Below, piece by piece: positions 1 to 10,162 of a DNA stretch of 48,966 nt (its first letter is position 1; each line of letters opens with the position of its first letter). The position numbers and the translations under genes were made by a program. The stretch is from an uncultured Bacilli bacterium (lineage in GTDB: Bacteria; Bacillota_I; Bacilli_A; RF39; UBA660): positions 1 through 48,966 of the forward strand of contig CANQYE010000008.1 in NCBI GenBank assembly GCA_947627995.1, read 5' to 3'. The notes under the pieces are model-generated. The model worked only from the letters and a program-made list of their open reading frames with translations. It did no database searches and was not told the DNA's origin.

Positions 1-163
1 AGGATGCCAATTTGTTTATTTTGATATATCTAAGTTTTAAAATAAAAAATATGCATTATATAATAGCATATTTTTTTTAAATATAATTTTTACTATTTAT
101 TTATTATAATACTATAGCAATTAAATTATTTATCTTATTAACTAAAGTTGTAATTTGAGTTAT

Positions 164-2017
164 TTATTCAAGCTCAAAAGCACCAGTATATAATTCATAA
201 TATTTGCCTTTTTCTTTCATCAAATCTTCGTGATTTCCTCGTTCAATAATTCTTCCATTTTCTAGTACTATAATTGCTTTAGCATTACGAATAGTTGATA
301 AACGATGGGCAATGACAAATACTGTTCGTCCTTCCATTAATTTATCCATTCCATCTTGAACATCTTTTTCTGTACGGGTATCGATACTAGAAGTTGCTTC
401 ATCTAAGATCATAACTGGTGGATTACTTACTGCACACCTTGCAATAGCTAGTAATTGACGTTGTCCTTGAGATAAGTTGTCTCCATTATCAGTAATAATT
501 GTATTATAACCATTTGGTAATTTTTCAATAAATTTATCAGCATTGGCAAGTTTTGCTGCTTCAATACATTCCTCATCACTAGCATTAGTTCTTCCATATC
601 GTAAATTTTCCATAATTGTTCCCGTAAATAAATTAACATCTTGTAAAACCATACCAAGTGATCTTCTTAAATCATTCTTATTGATATCTTTAATATTAAT
701 ACCATCATATAAAATAGTACCTTCTTCAATATCATAGAAACGATTAATTAAATTGGCAATAGTTGTTTTACCTGCTCCAGTTGCACCGACAAAGGCAATT
801 TTTTGACCAGGTTTAGCATACAAACTAATATCATCTAAGACTTTTTTACCTTTTACATAAGAAAAATCAACCATATTAAAACGAATGTCTCCTGTTAACT
901 CAATTAATTTTTTACTTTTTAGATTTTTCCATGCCCAAATACCAGTATGAGTATCCGATTCTTTTAATGTCCCATCTTCCCCTCGCAAAGCATTTACTAA
1001 AGTAATTTTGCCATCATTTTTTTCACTTTCTTCATCAATTAATTCAAAGATTCTATTAGCACCTGCTAAAGCTAAAGCAATTGAATTATATTGTTGTGAT
1101 AATTGATTAATATGCATTGTAAATCCTCTAGTTAATAATAGGAATGATGCAATTGCTCCAACCGATAATGTTGTAGTTTTAATAGCAAGCAATCCACCTA
1201 AAACGGCAATTGCTACATATACTAAATAGCCAATATTTCCCATGATTGGCATGATGATATTAGCATAGATACTAGCATTTGTGGTATTTTCACATAATTC
1301 TTCATTTAATTCATCAAATTTTTTCTTTGATTCTTCTTCATGCGTAAAAACTTGAACTACCTTTTGACCATCGATCATTTCTTCTATATAAGCATTTACC
1401 TTAGCCACTGTCTTTTGTCTAGCATTGAAATAAGCTGATGATTTTTTACCAATATATCTTGCAATAATTAGCATAATGCTAACGCCAAAAACAATCATAA
1501 GAGTTAAATAAACATTTAAAGTTAACATCGAAATAAAAGATGCTAAAATTAATACACCATTAGATACATAGTTTGGAATACTTTGAGAAATCATTTCTCT
1601 TAAAGCATCAGTATCATTAATATAATAACTCATAATATCGCCATGATTATTATCATCAAAATAACGAATTGGTAATGTTTCCATATGTTCAAACATATCA
1701 TCACGAATTTGTTTTAAAACCCCTTGACTTACATTAACAGTTAATCTTGAATATAACCATGTTGTAAAAACTCCAATGATATAAATTAATGCCATAAATC
1801 CGATTGCTTTAAATAAGGAAGCATAGATAGGATTTTCTACGCCAATTAATGGAGTAATATAATCATCAATTAATGTTTGTAAAAATAATTGACCATATAC
1901 ATGACAAACAGAACTAATAATAATCGCTAAAATAATAATAAATAATTGTTTTTTAAATCTTAAAGCAATATATTTTAATAAACGTAAAAGAGTGTGTTTT
2001 TTGCTTTTTTTACTCAT
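164..2017 (-). CDS. ABC transporter permease/ATP-binding protein (exporter, heterodimer partner)
   Basis: Six-TM N-terminal region, Walker A GATGAGKTT, signature LSQGQRQ, Walker B VMILDEAT. Start likely ATG at 2017 behind AAGGAAGTGATTCTG rather than 2026. Confidence 0.93.
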   Translation of the reverse strand: MSKKSKKHTLLRLLKYIALRFKKQLFIIILAIIISSVCHVYGQLFLQTLIDDYITPLIGVENPIYASLFKAIGFMALIYIIGVFTTWLYSRLTVNVSQGVLKQIRDDMFEHMETLPIRYFDDNNHGDIMSYYINDTDALREMISQSIPNYVSNGVLILASFISMLTLNVYLTLMIVFGVSIMLIIARYIGKKSSAYFNARQKTVAKVNAYIEEMIDGQKVVQVFTHEEESKKKFDELNEELCENTTNASIYANIIMPIMGNIGYLVYVAIAVLGGLLAIKTTTLSVGAIASFLLLTRGFTMHINQLSQQYNSIALALAGANRIFELIDEESEKNDGKITLVNALRGEDGTLKESDTHTGIWAWKNLKSKKLIELTGDIRFNMVDFSYVKGKKVLDDISLYAKPGQKIAFVGATGAGKTTIANLINRFYDIEEGTILYDGINIKDINKNDLRRSLGMVLQDVNLFTGTIMENLRYGRTNASDEECIEAAKLANADKFIEKLPNGYNTIITDNGDNLSQGQRQLLAIARCAVSNPPVMILDEATSSIDTRTEKDVQDGMDKLMEGRTVFVIAHRLSTIRNAKAIIVLENGRIIERGNHEDLMKEKGKYYELYTGAFELE

Positions 2018-3737
2018 CAGAATCACTTCCTTTTACTTGAGAGTAGTAAACTTCTTGATAAATTTTATTATGTTTTAATAAGTTTTTTGGTGTATCAAAA
2101 TCTGAAATTTCTCCATTATTTAAAACAATAACACGATCACAATCTTCAACACTAGAAATTCTTTGCGCAATAATTATTTTTGTTACCTCTGGAATATATT
2201 CACGAAAAGATTTACGAATCATTGCATCTGTTTTCGTATCTACTGCACTTGTTGAATCATCCAAAATAATAATTTTTGGACTTTTTAATAATGCTCTTGC
2301 GATACATAATCTTTGTTTTTGACCACCACTAACATTTGCTCCACCTTGATCAATGTAAGTATCATATCCATCTTTTAGTTTTGAAATAAATTCATTACAA
2401 CAAGAAATTTCACAGACTTGTTTTATCTCTTCTAATGTAGCATCCTTTTTCCCCCATTGTAAGTTTTCTTTTATCGTTCCACTAAATAATACATTTTTTT
2501 GAAGAACGACTGCGACAGAATTACGAAGAGCATTAATATCATAATCTCTGACATCTTTTCCTGCTACTTTAATACTACCAGAAGTTACATCATAAAGTCT
2601 TGGAATTAAATTAACTAATGTACTTTTACTAGATCCGATTCCACCAATAATACCAATCATTTCTCCAGAATGAATTGTTAAATTAATATCTTTTAATACA
2701 GGTTTATCTTTTACATAAGAAAAACTCATATGATTAAACTCTATTTCACCATTTTCTACTTCTTTAATAGGTTTTTTTACATTTTGAATTGTTGGATTCT
2801 CTTCTAATACTTCCCTGATACGTTTCATAGATGGAATTGAAATAATACAGGTTACATAAACCATGGATAGCATCATTAAACTATTTAAAATTTGTGCTGC
2901 ATAAGTAATAACCCCAGTTAATTCTCCCGTACTAAGTGTTCCTTGAATAACAAATCTAGAACCTAAATAAGAAATAATAATAATAGAAGAATAAATACAT
3001 AAACGCATAATAGGAGTATTGAGCGCTACTAATTTTTCTGCTTTCATAAAATTTTGGTAAATTTTATTAGAGACTCCTTTAAACTTTGAAATTTCTGTAT
3101 TTTCTTGTACATAAGATTTTACAACACGAATTCCTCTTACATTTTCTTGTACTCTATTATTTAAATCATCATAAGTATGAAAAACACTCTCAAATAATGG
3201 ATGAGCTTTATTTGCAATATAGAATAATAAAAATCCCAAAATAGGTGCAACAATTACAAATATAAGTGCTAACTTTACATGAATGGTAAATACCATAAGT
3301 AAAGAAAACAAAAACATCATTGGAGCACGAATTGCAATTCGAATTATCATTTGATAAGTCATCTGTACGTTATTTACATCTGTAGTAAGACGTGTAACTA
3401 AACTAGAAGAGGAAAATTTCTCAATATTTTCAAAAGAATATTCTTGTATTTTATAATACATATCGTGTCTTAAGTTTTTTGCAAATCCAGAAGAAGAAAT
3501 GGCAGCAAATTTTCCAGAAAGCCAGCCAAATATTAAGGAAAAAAGTGCTACTAAAACTAAACTTTCACCAATTAACAACACAATATTAAGACTTTTTTGA
3601 TTAATTCCAATATCAATGATTTTAGTCATTAAAATTGGAATAAAAACATCTAATATAACCTCTAATGAAATAAAAACAATGGTTAAAATACTTACTAATT
3701 TATATTCACGTACAGATTTTAATATTTTTTTTATCAT
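2010..3737 (-). CDS. ABC transporter permease/ATP-binding protein (exporter, heterodimer partner)
   Basis: Walker A GGIGSSKST, signature VSGGQKQR, Walker B IIILDDSTSAVD (Asp in place of the catalytic Glu); overlaps the downstream ABC gene. Confidence 0.93.
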   Translation of the reverse strand: MIKKILKSVREYKLVSILTIVFISLEVILDVFIPILMTKIIDIGINQKSLNIVLLIGESLVLVALFSLIFGWLSGKFAAISSSGFAKNLRHDMYYKIQEYSFENIEKFSSSSLVTRLTTDVNNVQMTYQMIIRIAIRAPMMFLFSLLMVFTIHVKLALIFVIVAPILGFLLFYIANKAHPLFESVFHTYDDLNNRVQENVRGIRVVKSYVQENTEISKFKGVSNKIYQNFMKAEKLVALNTPIMRLCIYSSIIIISYLGSRFVIQGTLSTGELTGVITYAAQILNSLMMLSMVYVTCIISIPSMKRIREVLEENPTIQNVKKPIKEVENGEIEFNHMSFSYVKDKPVLKDINLTIHSGEMIGIIGGIGSSKSTLVNLIPRLYDVTSGSIKVAGKDVRDYDINALRNSVAVVLQKNVLFSGTIKENLQWGKKDATLEEIKQVCEISCCNEFISKLKDGYDTYIDQGGANVSGGQKQRLCIARALLKSPKIIILDDSTSAVDTKTDAMIRKSFREYIPEVTKIIIAQRISSVEDCDRVIVLNNGEISDFDTPKNLLKHNKIYQEVYYSQVKGSDSDE

Positions 3738-3855
3738 AAAAAAGCTCCTTTTAAAAATATTTAATTGTCTTATCTATTATATCAAGAAAAAAAGCAAATT
3801 TCATATAATGTTATTTTCTCATACAAATTACTATTTTTCTCACTAAATATATATT

Positions 3856-4060
3856 TTACGTAATATTTATCAGTTTTTCTAAAAATTCTGCCACCCCATC
3901 TGAATGGATATATTATTTTTATCATCACCAATAGCAATAGATTTTTTTTATTTGAATATTTAAAAAATCTGCTAAATATTTTATTGCATTACCTTTAGAG
4001 AATTTTTTATTCCCAATACTGAACCATTTTTCTCATAAGAATCTTCTGCTTTAATTTCAT
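3856..4060 (-). pseudogene. Relic of a HAD-superfamily (Cof-type) hydrolase C-terminus
   Basis: Minus-strand fragments in different frames: FSKGNAIKYLADFLNI, KSIAIGDDKNNISIQ, DGVAEFLEKLINIT*. They occur in Cof-like order but need a frameshift and an internal deletion. Confidence 0.55.
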
Positions 4061-4061
4061 T

Positions 4062-4589
4062 TTACTCTTCACACTGTTTTAAATATTCTTCTATTGCAGA
4101 AATCATATCTGGAGAAATTACTTTATTTTTTTCATTATTTGGAATATTTTCTCTTATCTTATCAATAGCAAATTTTAATGGGATTTCTTCAATTTTAAAA
4201 TTACCTGCTTTTTCATGTTCTGTATATTTTACTCTTGATAAATCTGGTTTTTTATCTGTTTTGATAACATAATAATATATTTCAGCTTTTCTATTTTTAC
4301 CTACTTCAGGCCAATCTTTATTAAAGAATGTAACTTTCATAAAAGGGCGTTTAATTTCTTTATCCTCTAATATAATTCCTGTTTCTTCTAAAACCTCTCT
4401 TTTTAAACATTCATTGAAAGTTTCTCCCTTTTCCAAATGTCCCCCTGGAAATTGAAAAATTCCATTTTCATTTCCAATATAAATATTATCAGAATTTATG
4501 ATTAAGGCTTTCATTCTAATAACAATTTCTGTAATATCTTCCTCCATTAAATAATCATAATTATATATAACTTCTTTCAAAGTAATCAC
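4062..4589 (-). CDS. NUDIX hydrolase
   Basis: NUDIX box GGHLEKGETFNECLKREVLEETGI. Confidence 0.9.
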   Translation of the reverse strand: MITLKEVIYNYDYLMEEDITEIVIRMKALIINSDNIYIGNENGIFQFPGGHLEKGETFNECLKREVLEETGIILEDKEIKRPFMKVTFFNKDWPEVGKNRKAEIYYYVIKTDKKPDLSRVKYTEHEKAGNFKIEEIPLKFAIDKIRENIPNNEKNKVISPDMISAIEEYLKQCEE

Positions 4590-4624
4590 CTCGTTCTTAT
4601 TATACCATAGGTTTTTGATTTCTT

Positions 4625-4740
4625 TTACATAGAGTTTTTTTGCAGATTCACTTCACTTTTTAATTTTTCTAAAGCTTTTTCTGGACTACCTATTCCACTA
4701 AAAAATGTTTTTACTTTAATTATTTTATTTGTTATTCTAT
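4625..4740 (-). pseudogene. Relic of DNA (cytosine-5) methyltransferase N-terminus
   Basis: Minus-strand translation RITNKIIKVKTFFSGIGSPEKALEKLKSEVNLQKNSM*; resembles C5-MTase motif I (F.GIGS...AL). No catalytic motifs follow. Confidence 0.5.
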
Positions 4741-4767
4741 CACCCTTTTTTCAACAACATTTAAAAT

Positions 4768-4797
4768 AAAAAAGATCTTCATTTTAAAGATCTTTAA
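4768..4797. terminator. Putative hairpin terminator (AAAGATCTT ... AAGATCTTT)
   Basis: Inverted repeat aaaagatcttcattttaaagatcttt in intergenic DNA. Confidence 0.45.
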
Positions 4798-4926
4798 GTC
4801 AATATACAAATTTTTATTTCAATAATAAATTAAAATAATACTATAAACCCGTGTATTATAAGACAATTTTAATATTCATCTATATTTTGGGTATATACTG
4901 AAATCCCTCAGCCAAGAAATTGTGAA

Positions 4927-5751
4927 TTATTTTTCTATTCTAACTGATTCTTTGAATATATATTCGTCCACATCATTTTTTTCAAATGTTATTTTATATT
5001 TTGAAAATTCTTGATAATTAGTTTCATCAATTATTTTATTATTTTCTGTTGATTTATTTTCAACAATATATTCATCTTTTTCTAAATTTTTATATATTTT
5101 CATATCTGTTATATTATCATCTTTTAAAATAAAATCAATATAACTGACAGCAAGATACACATATATATCATCATCATTTTCTGTAATGTTATAAATATAA
5201 TAATTAGTTATATCTTGGCCTTTTTTATAACACCATGAACCATTATAATTATTATTTTCAAGTTTAATATTATTAGGACATGAATCAATATTAAACGAAG
5301 AAAAATTATAATCTCCATATAAATTCTTAATATTGTTTTCAACAATATCTTGACTTACTATAAAAGTTTTATTTTTTAAATCATTTTGAACTGGGCTATC
5401 TTGTAAACTGCTTAAATAAGAAATAGAAGATATAAGTTTAAATTCATTTGTTATATCAGAATTTTTTACAGTATCTTTGGAATTGAATAAAAGCCCTGAT
5501 CCAGAATATTTAATTTCTTTATCATCTGTATAATTTATATTTAATGCTAGTTGGGAAACTTTTAATTCAATTTTATTATACAAATTTTGATCTGAAACTT
5601 TTTTTTCTTCTATTTTTTTAGTGTCATTAGAATTATTATTATTTTGATTATTAAGTATTACGTAAAACGAAAAAATAAGTATGAATACTATAATTATTAT
5701 AATAGCAAATAATGCTGGAATATGAGCAATTTTTCTATTTTTTTCTGTCAT
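4927..5751 (-). CDS. Hypothetical single-pass membrane-anchored extracytoplasmic protein
   Basis: N-terminal TM segment FAIIIIIVFILIFSFYVIL followed by an Asn/Lys-rich linker; no family recognised. Confidence 0.7.
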   Translation of the reverse strand: MTEKNRKIAHIPALFAIIIIIVFILIFSFYVILNNQNNNNSNDTKKIEEKKVSDQNLYNKIELKVSQLALNINYTDDKEIKYSGSGLLFNSKDTVKNSDITNEFKLISSISYLSSLQDSPVQNDLKNKTFIVSQDIVENNIKNLYGDYNFSSFNIDSCPNNIKLENNNYNGSWCYKKGQDITNYYIYNITENDDDIYVYLAVSYIDFILKDDNITDMKIYKNLEKDEYIVENKSTENNKIIDETNYQEFSKYKITFEKNDVDEYIFKESVRIEK

Positions 5752-5807
5752 AATTTAACCTCTCTTTATTTTAATAATAGCAATTTATTTTAATTTTTAC
5801 AACAAAT

Positions 5808-7034
5808 TTATTCATTGTTTATTTTAACAACCGCATAATTAGAAAAATCCAACTGATTAAATAAAGATATTAAATCTTTTTTATTTAATTTTAAAATGTT
5901 TTCTATCTTATCTACATCTTCAATATTATATTTAATAATATTTTCTTTAAGAGAATCTAACATAAAATATAAATTTTCACTATAATCCATAAAACCAGCA
6001 ATATAATTTCTTTTTACATTTTTAAAATTAGTTGTATCTATATCTTTATTTTGAACATATTTTACAATTTTATTAATAAAATATTTTTCTTGTTTTGGAT
6101 CAATCTTACTACTTATATTTAATACTAAATAATTATTGTAATCAATATATGATCCTGATAAAGATGTTTTAATAGTTTTTTTTGCCATAAAATCTTTATA
6201 AATAGTTGATGATTTACCAAACATTAAATCAATATAAAACGAAAAATAATTATTAATATCCACCAAATTAAAATTGGTTTTTGCAATATTTATTTTAAAC
6301 GCAACATTTACAAGTGTTCCAGAAAAATTGGCATTTATCGTTTCATATGGTTTAACAACCTTATCAATCTCTTTAACTTCAGATTTAGAAGTTTTCCCTT
6401 TTAATATATTTCTTCTTTTATAGACATTTTTTAACAATTTTATTGTTTTATTTATATCAATATTTCCTCCTATAATTAAAAACATATTGTCATAATTATA
6501 GAAATTATCATATATTTTTTTTAAAGTATTATAATTCATTTTATCGATATTTTCTTTAGTGCCGAGCCCAGATGCATCTTTAATTGTTTTAAATAAATTT
6601 TCCATTACTTTATGTCTTAAACATCTTAAAGGACTATCTTTTATCATGTCTATTTCTTTGTATATTGCGCCTTTAACATCTTTTATATCTTCCTCATTAA
6701 ATTGTGCATCTTCTACTGCATCTAATAGTATTTCTAAAGATTTTTCAAAATCTTCAACACAATCAAAATAATAAAATGTAGAATTAGGTGTTGTTATTGC
6801 ATTACTATAAGCAAAATTATCACTAAATATATTTAAATAATTACCATATTTACATTTTTCAACTAAAGTATGTTCTAAAAAATGAGCTGCACCTCTAATA
6901 TCTTTTATATTTTTTGCTTGATCATAATAACCGAATTTTATATTATATTCACAAATTATATTATGTTTTGTTTTATCTTCATATAAATATATATCAAGCC
7001 CATTTTTAAGGGTTATTTTTTTTAATTTACTCAT
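5808..7034 (-). CDS. M16 family zinc metallopeptidase (YmfH-like)
   Basis: HxxEH motif in AAHFLEHTLVEK; paired with the adjacent M16 paralogue. Confidence 0.88.
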   Translation of the reverse strand: MSKLKKITLKNGLDIYLYEDKTKHNIICEYNIKFGYYDQAKNIKDIRGAAHFLEHTLVEKCKYGNYLNIFSDNFAYSNAITTPNSTFYYFDCVEDFEKSLEILLDAVEDAQFNEEDIKDVKGAIYKEIDMIKDSPLRCLRHKVMENLFKTIKDASGLGTKENIDKMNYNTLKKIYDNFYNYDNMFLIIGGNIDINKTIKLLKNVYKRRNILKGKTSKSEVKEIDKVVKPYETINANFSGTLVNVAFKINIAKTNFNLVDINNYFSFYIDLMFGKSSTIYKDFMAKKTIKTSLSGSYIDYNNYLVLNISSKIDPKQEKYFINKIVKYVQNKDIDTTNFKNVKRNYIAGFMDYSENLYFMLDSLKENIIKYNIEDVDKIENILKLNKKDLISLFNQLDFSNYAVVKINNE

Positions 7035-8280
7035 CTTTTTCTCCTTTTAAAAAATATTCAACTGCCTTTTTTAATCGCTTAGCAAAATCATTCATATCTT
7101 TACTTGTTATATTTTTTAACTCATTCCATATTTCTTTTTCAGTTTTATTCATTTTCATTATTTCACAATATTTTTTATTAAATATAGAAAATTTGTTATC
7201 TAATTGTCTTTGTTCAGAAAATTTATATTGTTTTTTTATTTTTTGTAAAATAAGAGTTAAATCTTTATTTTGTAAGTAATGTATTACTTTATCGATTCCA
7301 GATATAGCTTTATTTTTATTTTCAGGGCTAGTGTATACATCAATTTTTAACATACCTTTTAATTGTGATACACTTGCATAAGTTGAATAGCAAATATTTT
7401 GTTTTTCACGCAACTCATTATATAATAATAGTGATACTGAACTACTTAATAAATTTTTTAAAATCATTAATTTTAAAGAATCTTCTAAAGTATAATCTTT
7501 TACTTTATATACAATAGTTAAAACAGCCTGTTCAAATTTTATTTTTGCATTATGATCAACAACTTTTTTCCTAGTTACCTTTTCTATTTCATCATATTTA
7601 TAATCAAAATTTTGGCTATTTGTGATATTAAAATATTTTTTAAATGTATTTTTTAAATATCGAGAAGTAAAATCACCAAAAGCAAAACATTCGAAATAAC
7701 TTTCAAATATTATTTTTTTATAAAATTCATATAAATTTTTTTCATTCACATCATTTATTTCCTTTTCAGTAACTGCCATAATATTAAGGTTAACACTCTC
7801 TGAATTGGAAATATATTTTAATATATCATAATTTAAATATGAATCTATATTTAAAAATTTTTGCTTAATAGATAATTTTAATTTTTCTTTTTCCGTTTCA
7901 ATAAATTCTTTTTTAAATTGATTATCAATAATTAAAGGATTTAAAATTGTATTAAAAAATAGTTTAATAACATCTTCTTCATAATCATTAGCAATTTTTT
8001 TGGGATTAATATAATTTATTGTAAACTCAAAGCATAATTTCGTCCCAATTTGGCTAATGGTTATCATAGGACTTGCTCCATACAATTTCAATGTTTCTAT
8101 TTCCATTTCTTCTTCTGTTTGAAAAATATTATTAGCTTTGATTAAATAATTTCTTAATAAATTCATATATACTAATTCACTTTGCTTAGCTTCTCTAAAA
8201 AAACAAATCGATAAAATTTTACTATTAAAATTAGTGTTTTTAATAAAATTAATTTTATAATTATTAACTTTTAAAACCAT
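7027..8280 (-). CDS. M16 family peptidase-like protein lacking HxxEH (YmfF-like)
   Basis: M16-like C-terminal ELREKQNICYSTYASVSQLKGMLKIDVYTSPEN. Start probably ATG at 8280 behind AAGAGGCG. Confidence 0.8.
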   Translation of the reverse strand: MVLKVNNYKINFIKNTNFNSKILSICFFREAKQSELVYMNLLRNYLIKANNIFQTEEEMEIETLKLYGASPMITISQIGTKLCFEFTINYINPKKIANDYEEDVIKLFFNTILNPLIIDNQFKKEFIETEKEKLKLSIKQKFLNIDSYLNYDILKYISNSESVNLNIMAVTEKEINDVNEKNLYEFYKKIIFESYFECFAFGDFTSRYLKNTFKKYFNITNSQNFDYKYDEIEKVTRKKVVDHNAKIKFEQAVLTIVYKVKDYTLEDSLKLMILKNLLSSSVSLLLYNELREKQNICYSTYASVSQLKGMLKIDVYTSPENKNKAISGIDKVIHYLQNKDLTLILQKIKKQYKFSEQRQLDNKFSIFNKKYCEIMKMNKTEKEIWNELKNITSKDMNDFAKRLKKAVEYFLKGEKDE

Positions 8281-8359
8281 AATTCGCCTCTTAATATAGT
8301 TTAACATAAATAATAGTATTTAAATAGTTTATTTGTTATAATTTTAATAGGTGATTGCT

Positions 8360-8704
8360 ATGAAGGAAAAAGAAAGTACATTGTTAATTAAAAAATCTCG
8401 TTTTATAGCAATAATGTATAAAATCAACAATTTGCAAGAAATTGATAATATTTTACTTAATTTAAAAAAAGAACATAAAAAATCCTCTCATATTCCTTAT
8501 GCTTATAAAATAAACAATTTGATTAAAAAAAGCGATGATAAAGAACCAAATGGAACTGCTGGATTGCCTATTTATAATATTATTGAAAAAAAGAAATTGA
8601 ATAATGTTTTAATAGTGGTTATTAGATATTTTGGCGGAATCAAACTTGGTGCTGGCGGTTTATTTAGAGCATATAGCAAAGTAGTATCAGAATTATTTAA
8701 ATAA
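8360..8704 (+). CDS. YigZ/IMPACT N-terminal family protein (short form)
   Basis: KKSRFIAIMYK, DDKEPNGTAGLPIYNIIEKKKLNNVLIVVIRYFGGIKLGAGGLFRAYS; no DUF1949 C-terminal half. ATG at 8360 behind AGGTGA. Confidence 0.88.
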   Translation: MKEKESTLLIKKSRFIAIMYKINNLQEIDNILLNLKKEHKKSSHIPYAYKINNLIKKSDDKEPNGTAGLPIYNIIEKKKLNNVLIVVIRYFGGIKLGAGGLFRAYSKVVSELFK

Positions 8705-8763
8705 ATTAAACTTTGCAAATAAAAGATTAAAATGTTATAATTTTTTTAAAGGTTGTGTTAAAA

Positions 8764-9309
8764 ATGAGTTTTTTTATAATTTTACTATTATTAATTATTA
8801 TTGCAGGTTTACTTTCAATTATTTATATGAATATTTATAATAAATTACAAAAAACGATTATACGTATTCAAGATTCAGAAGCCATAATTGATAGTACATT
8901 AAGAAAAAAATTTGATTTAATGATTGATATTGTCAATTTAATTAAAGATAAGATTGATGAAAATCCTAAAATACTAAAAGAGATTGAAAATTTTAAAGTA
9001 ACAAATATTACTAACTTTGATTTTGATCGTAAAGTAACTAAATATATCTTACTTTTAGAACAAATTAAAAATGATTATCCAAAATTACATGATAATCAAA
9101 AATTAAAACAAAAATTTTTAGAAATTAAAAATATAGATGAAACTTTAGAAGCATCTAAAGCTTTTTATAATAAATATACTACATCATTAAATGAAATGAT
9201 AAAATCATTCCCTTCAAATGTAGTTGCTAAATTACACAAAATTAGTGTTAAAAATTATTTTGATGGTAAGGATATGAATGATGATATATTAGATGATTTT
9301 AAATTATAA
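8764..9309 (+). CDS. LemA family protein
   Basis: N-terminal TM plus coiled-coil pattern ending YFDGKDM-like; LemA-like length and topology. Confidence 0.7.
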   Translation: MSFFIILLLLIIIAGLLSIIYMNIYNKLQKTIIRIQDSEAIIDSTLRKKFDLMIDIVNLIKDKIDENPKILKEIENFKVTNITNFDFDRKVTKYILLLEQIKNDYPKLHDNQKLKQKFLEIKNIDETLEASKAFYNKYTTSLNEMIKSFPSNVVAKLHKISVKNYFDGKDMNDDILDDFKL

Positions 9310-9310
9310 T

Positions 9311-10135
9311 TTATTTATTGATTAATTGTTTTTTATAATTCTTATCGATTAATGCAAGAATATTTTCTCTTTCAGCAGAATATTGTTGCATTATTTTTTT
9401 TATTATTTCTTGACTATTATTGCAAAATATTGAAGATGGCAAATATAATTTTTTTTCAACTATTGCTTGTAAAGAATTAATTAATTCGTATTTAGAGAAA
9501 TCACTAAACAAGTCTTGATTAATCTGAACTACTTTATACTCTGGCTTTAATAAAAACTCCACCGGATTTACTACCTTTTTTGTTTCTATTATATTTTGAC
9601 GATAACGATATAAAAAATCGATTATATTTTCTTTAGTAATCCTTTGGTAACTTTTAAAATAAGTTAATGATTGTAATATTTTTAACCATTCATCACAAAA
9701 GCCATATCCCCCACCATATTTTCTGTAATCAACTCTTTCAATTCTTCGATCTCTAAATTTTTCTTTATCACTAAACTTTATGGTATTTTTTCTCAAAAGC
9801 ATATTAATTAGATTTGAGCAACTAAATTCAATACTAACTAATTTTTGATTAAATAAATAATTTTCAATCCCATTAATTAAAAAATTAAACTTTTCTGGAT
9901 TTAAAATATTTTTTTTATTTAAATATCCGTTACTTATCTCTTTACTAATCATTTTTTTTAATTTTTTATCCACGTAATAAAAATGATGATTCTGATTTTT
10001 AGAAAAATATATATAATTAGATGTTATTGGAAAAGACGTTGGAGAATGATAACTATAAGAGTTATAGCCTTCAAAGCGATATAATTTCACTAATTCATCT
10101 TCCAAATTCATAAGCGTTTCTTCATAAATTGTCAT
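9311..10135 (-). CDS. Hypothetical protein
   Basis: Intact 274-aa ORF between converging/codirectional genes; no recognisable domain. Confidence 0.7.
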   Translation of the reverse strand: MTIYEETLMNLEDELVKLYRFEGYNSYSYHSPTSFPITSNYIYFSKNQNHHFYYVDKKLKKMISKEISNGYLNKKNILNPEKFNFLINGIENYLFNQKLVSIEFSCSNLINMLLRKNTIKFSDKEKFRDRRIERVDYRKYGGGYGFCDEWLKILQSLTYFKSYQRITKENIIDFLYRYRQNIIETKKVVNPVEFLLKPEYKVVQINQDLFSDFSKYELINSLQAIVEKKLYLPSSIFCNNSQEIIKKIMQQYSAERENILALIDKNYKKQLINK

Positions 10136-10162
10136 ATTTAACCTCCCCTTTAAAAATATAAA

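Noticed and set aside
448-737. Short ORFs overlapping the ABC transporter (448-657 minus, 543-737 plus)
   Set aside because: Alternate-frame or antisense to a well-supported ABC exporter gene.
2010-3737. Degenerate Walker B in the second ABC exporter (LDDST) as a novelty
   Set aside because: One degenerate catalytic site is typical of heterodimeric ABC exporters.
7027-8280. Missing HxxEH in one M16 protein as evidence of pseudogenisation
   Set aside because: Active/inactive M16 pairs of the YmfH/YmfF type are common in Firmicutes.
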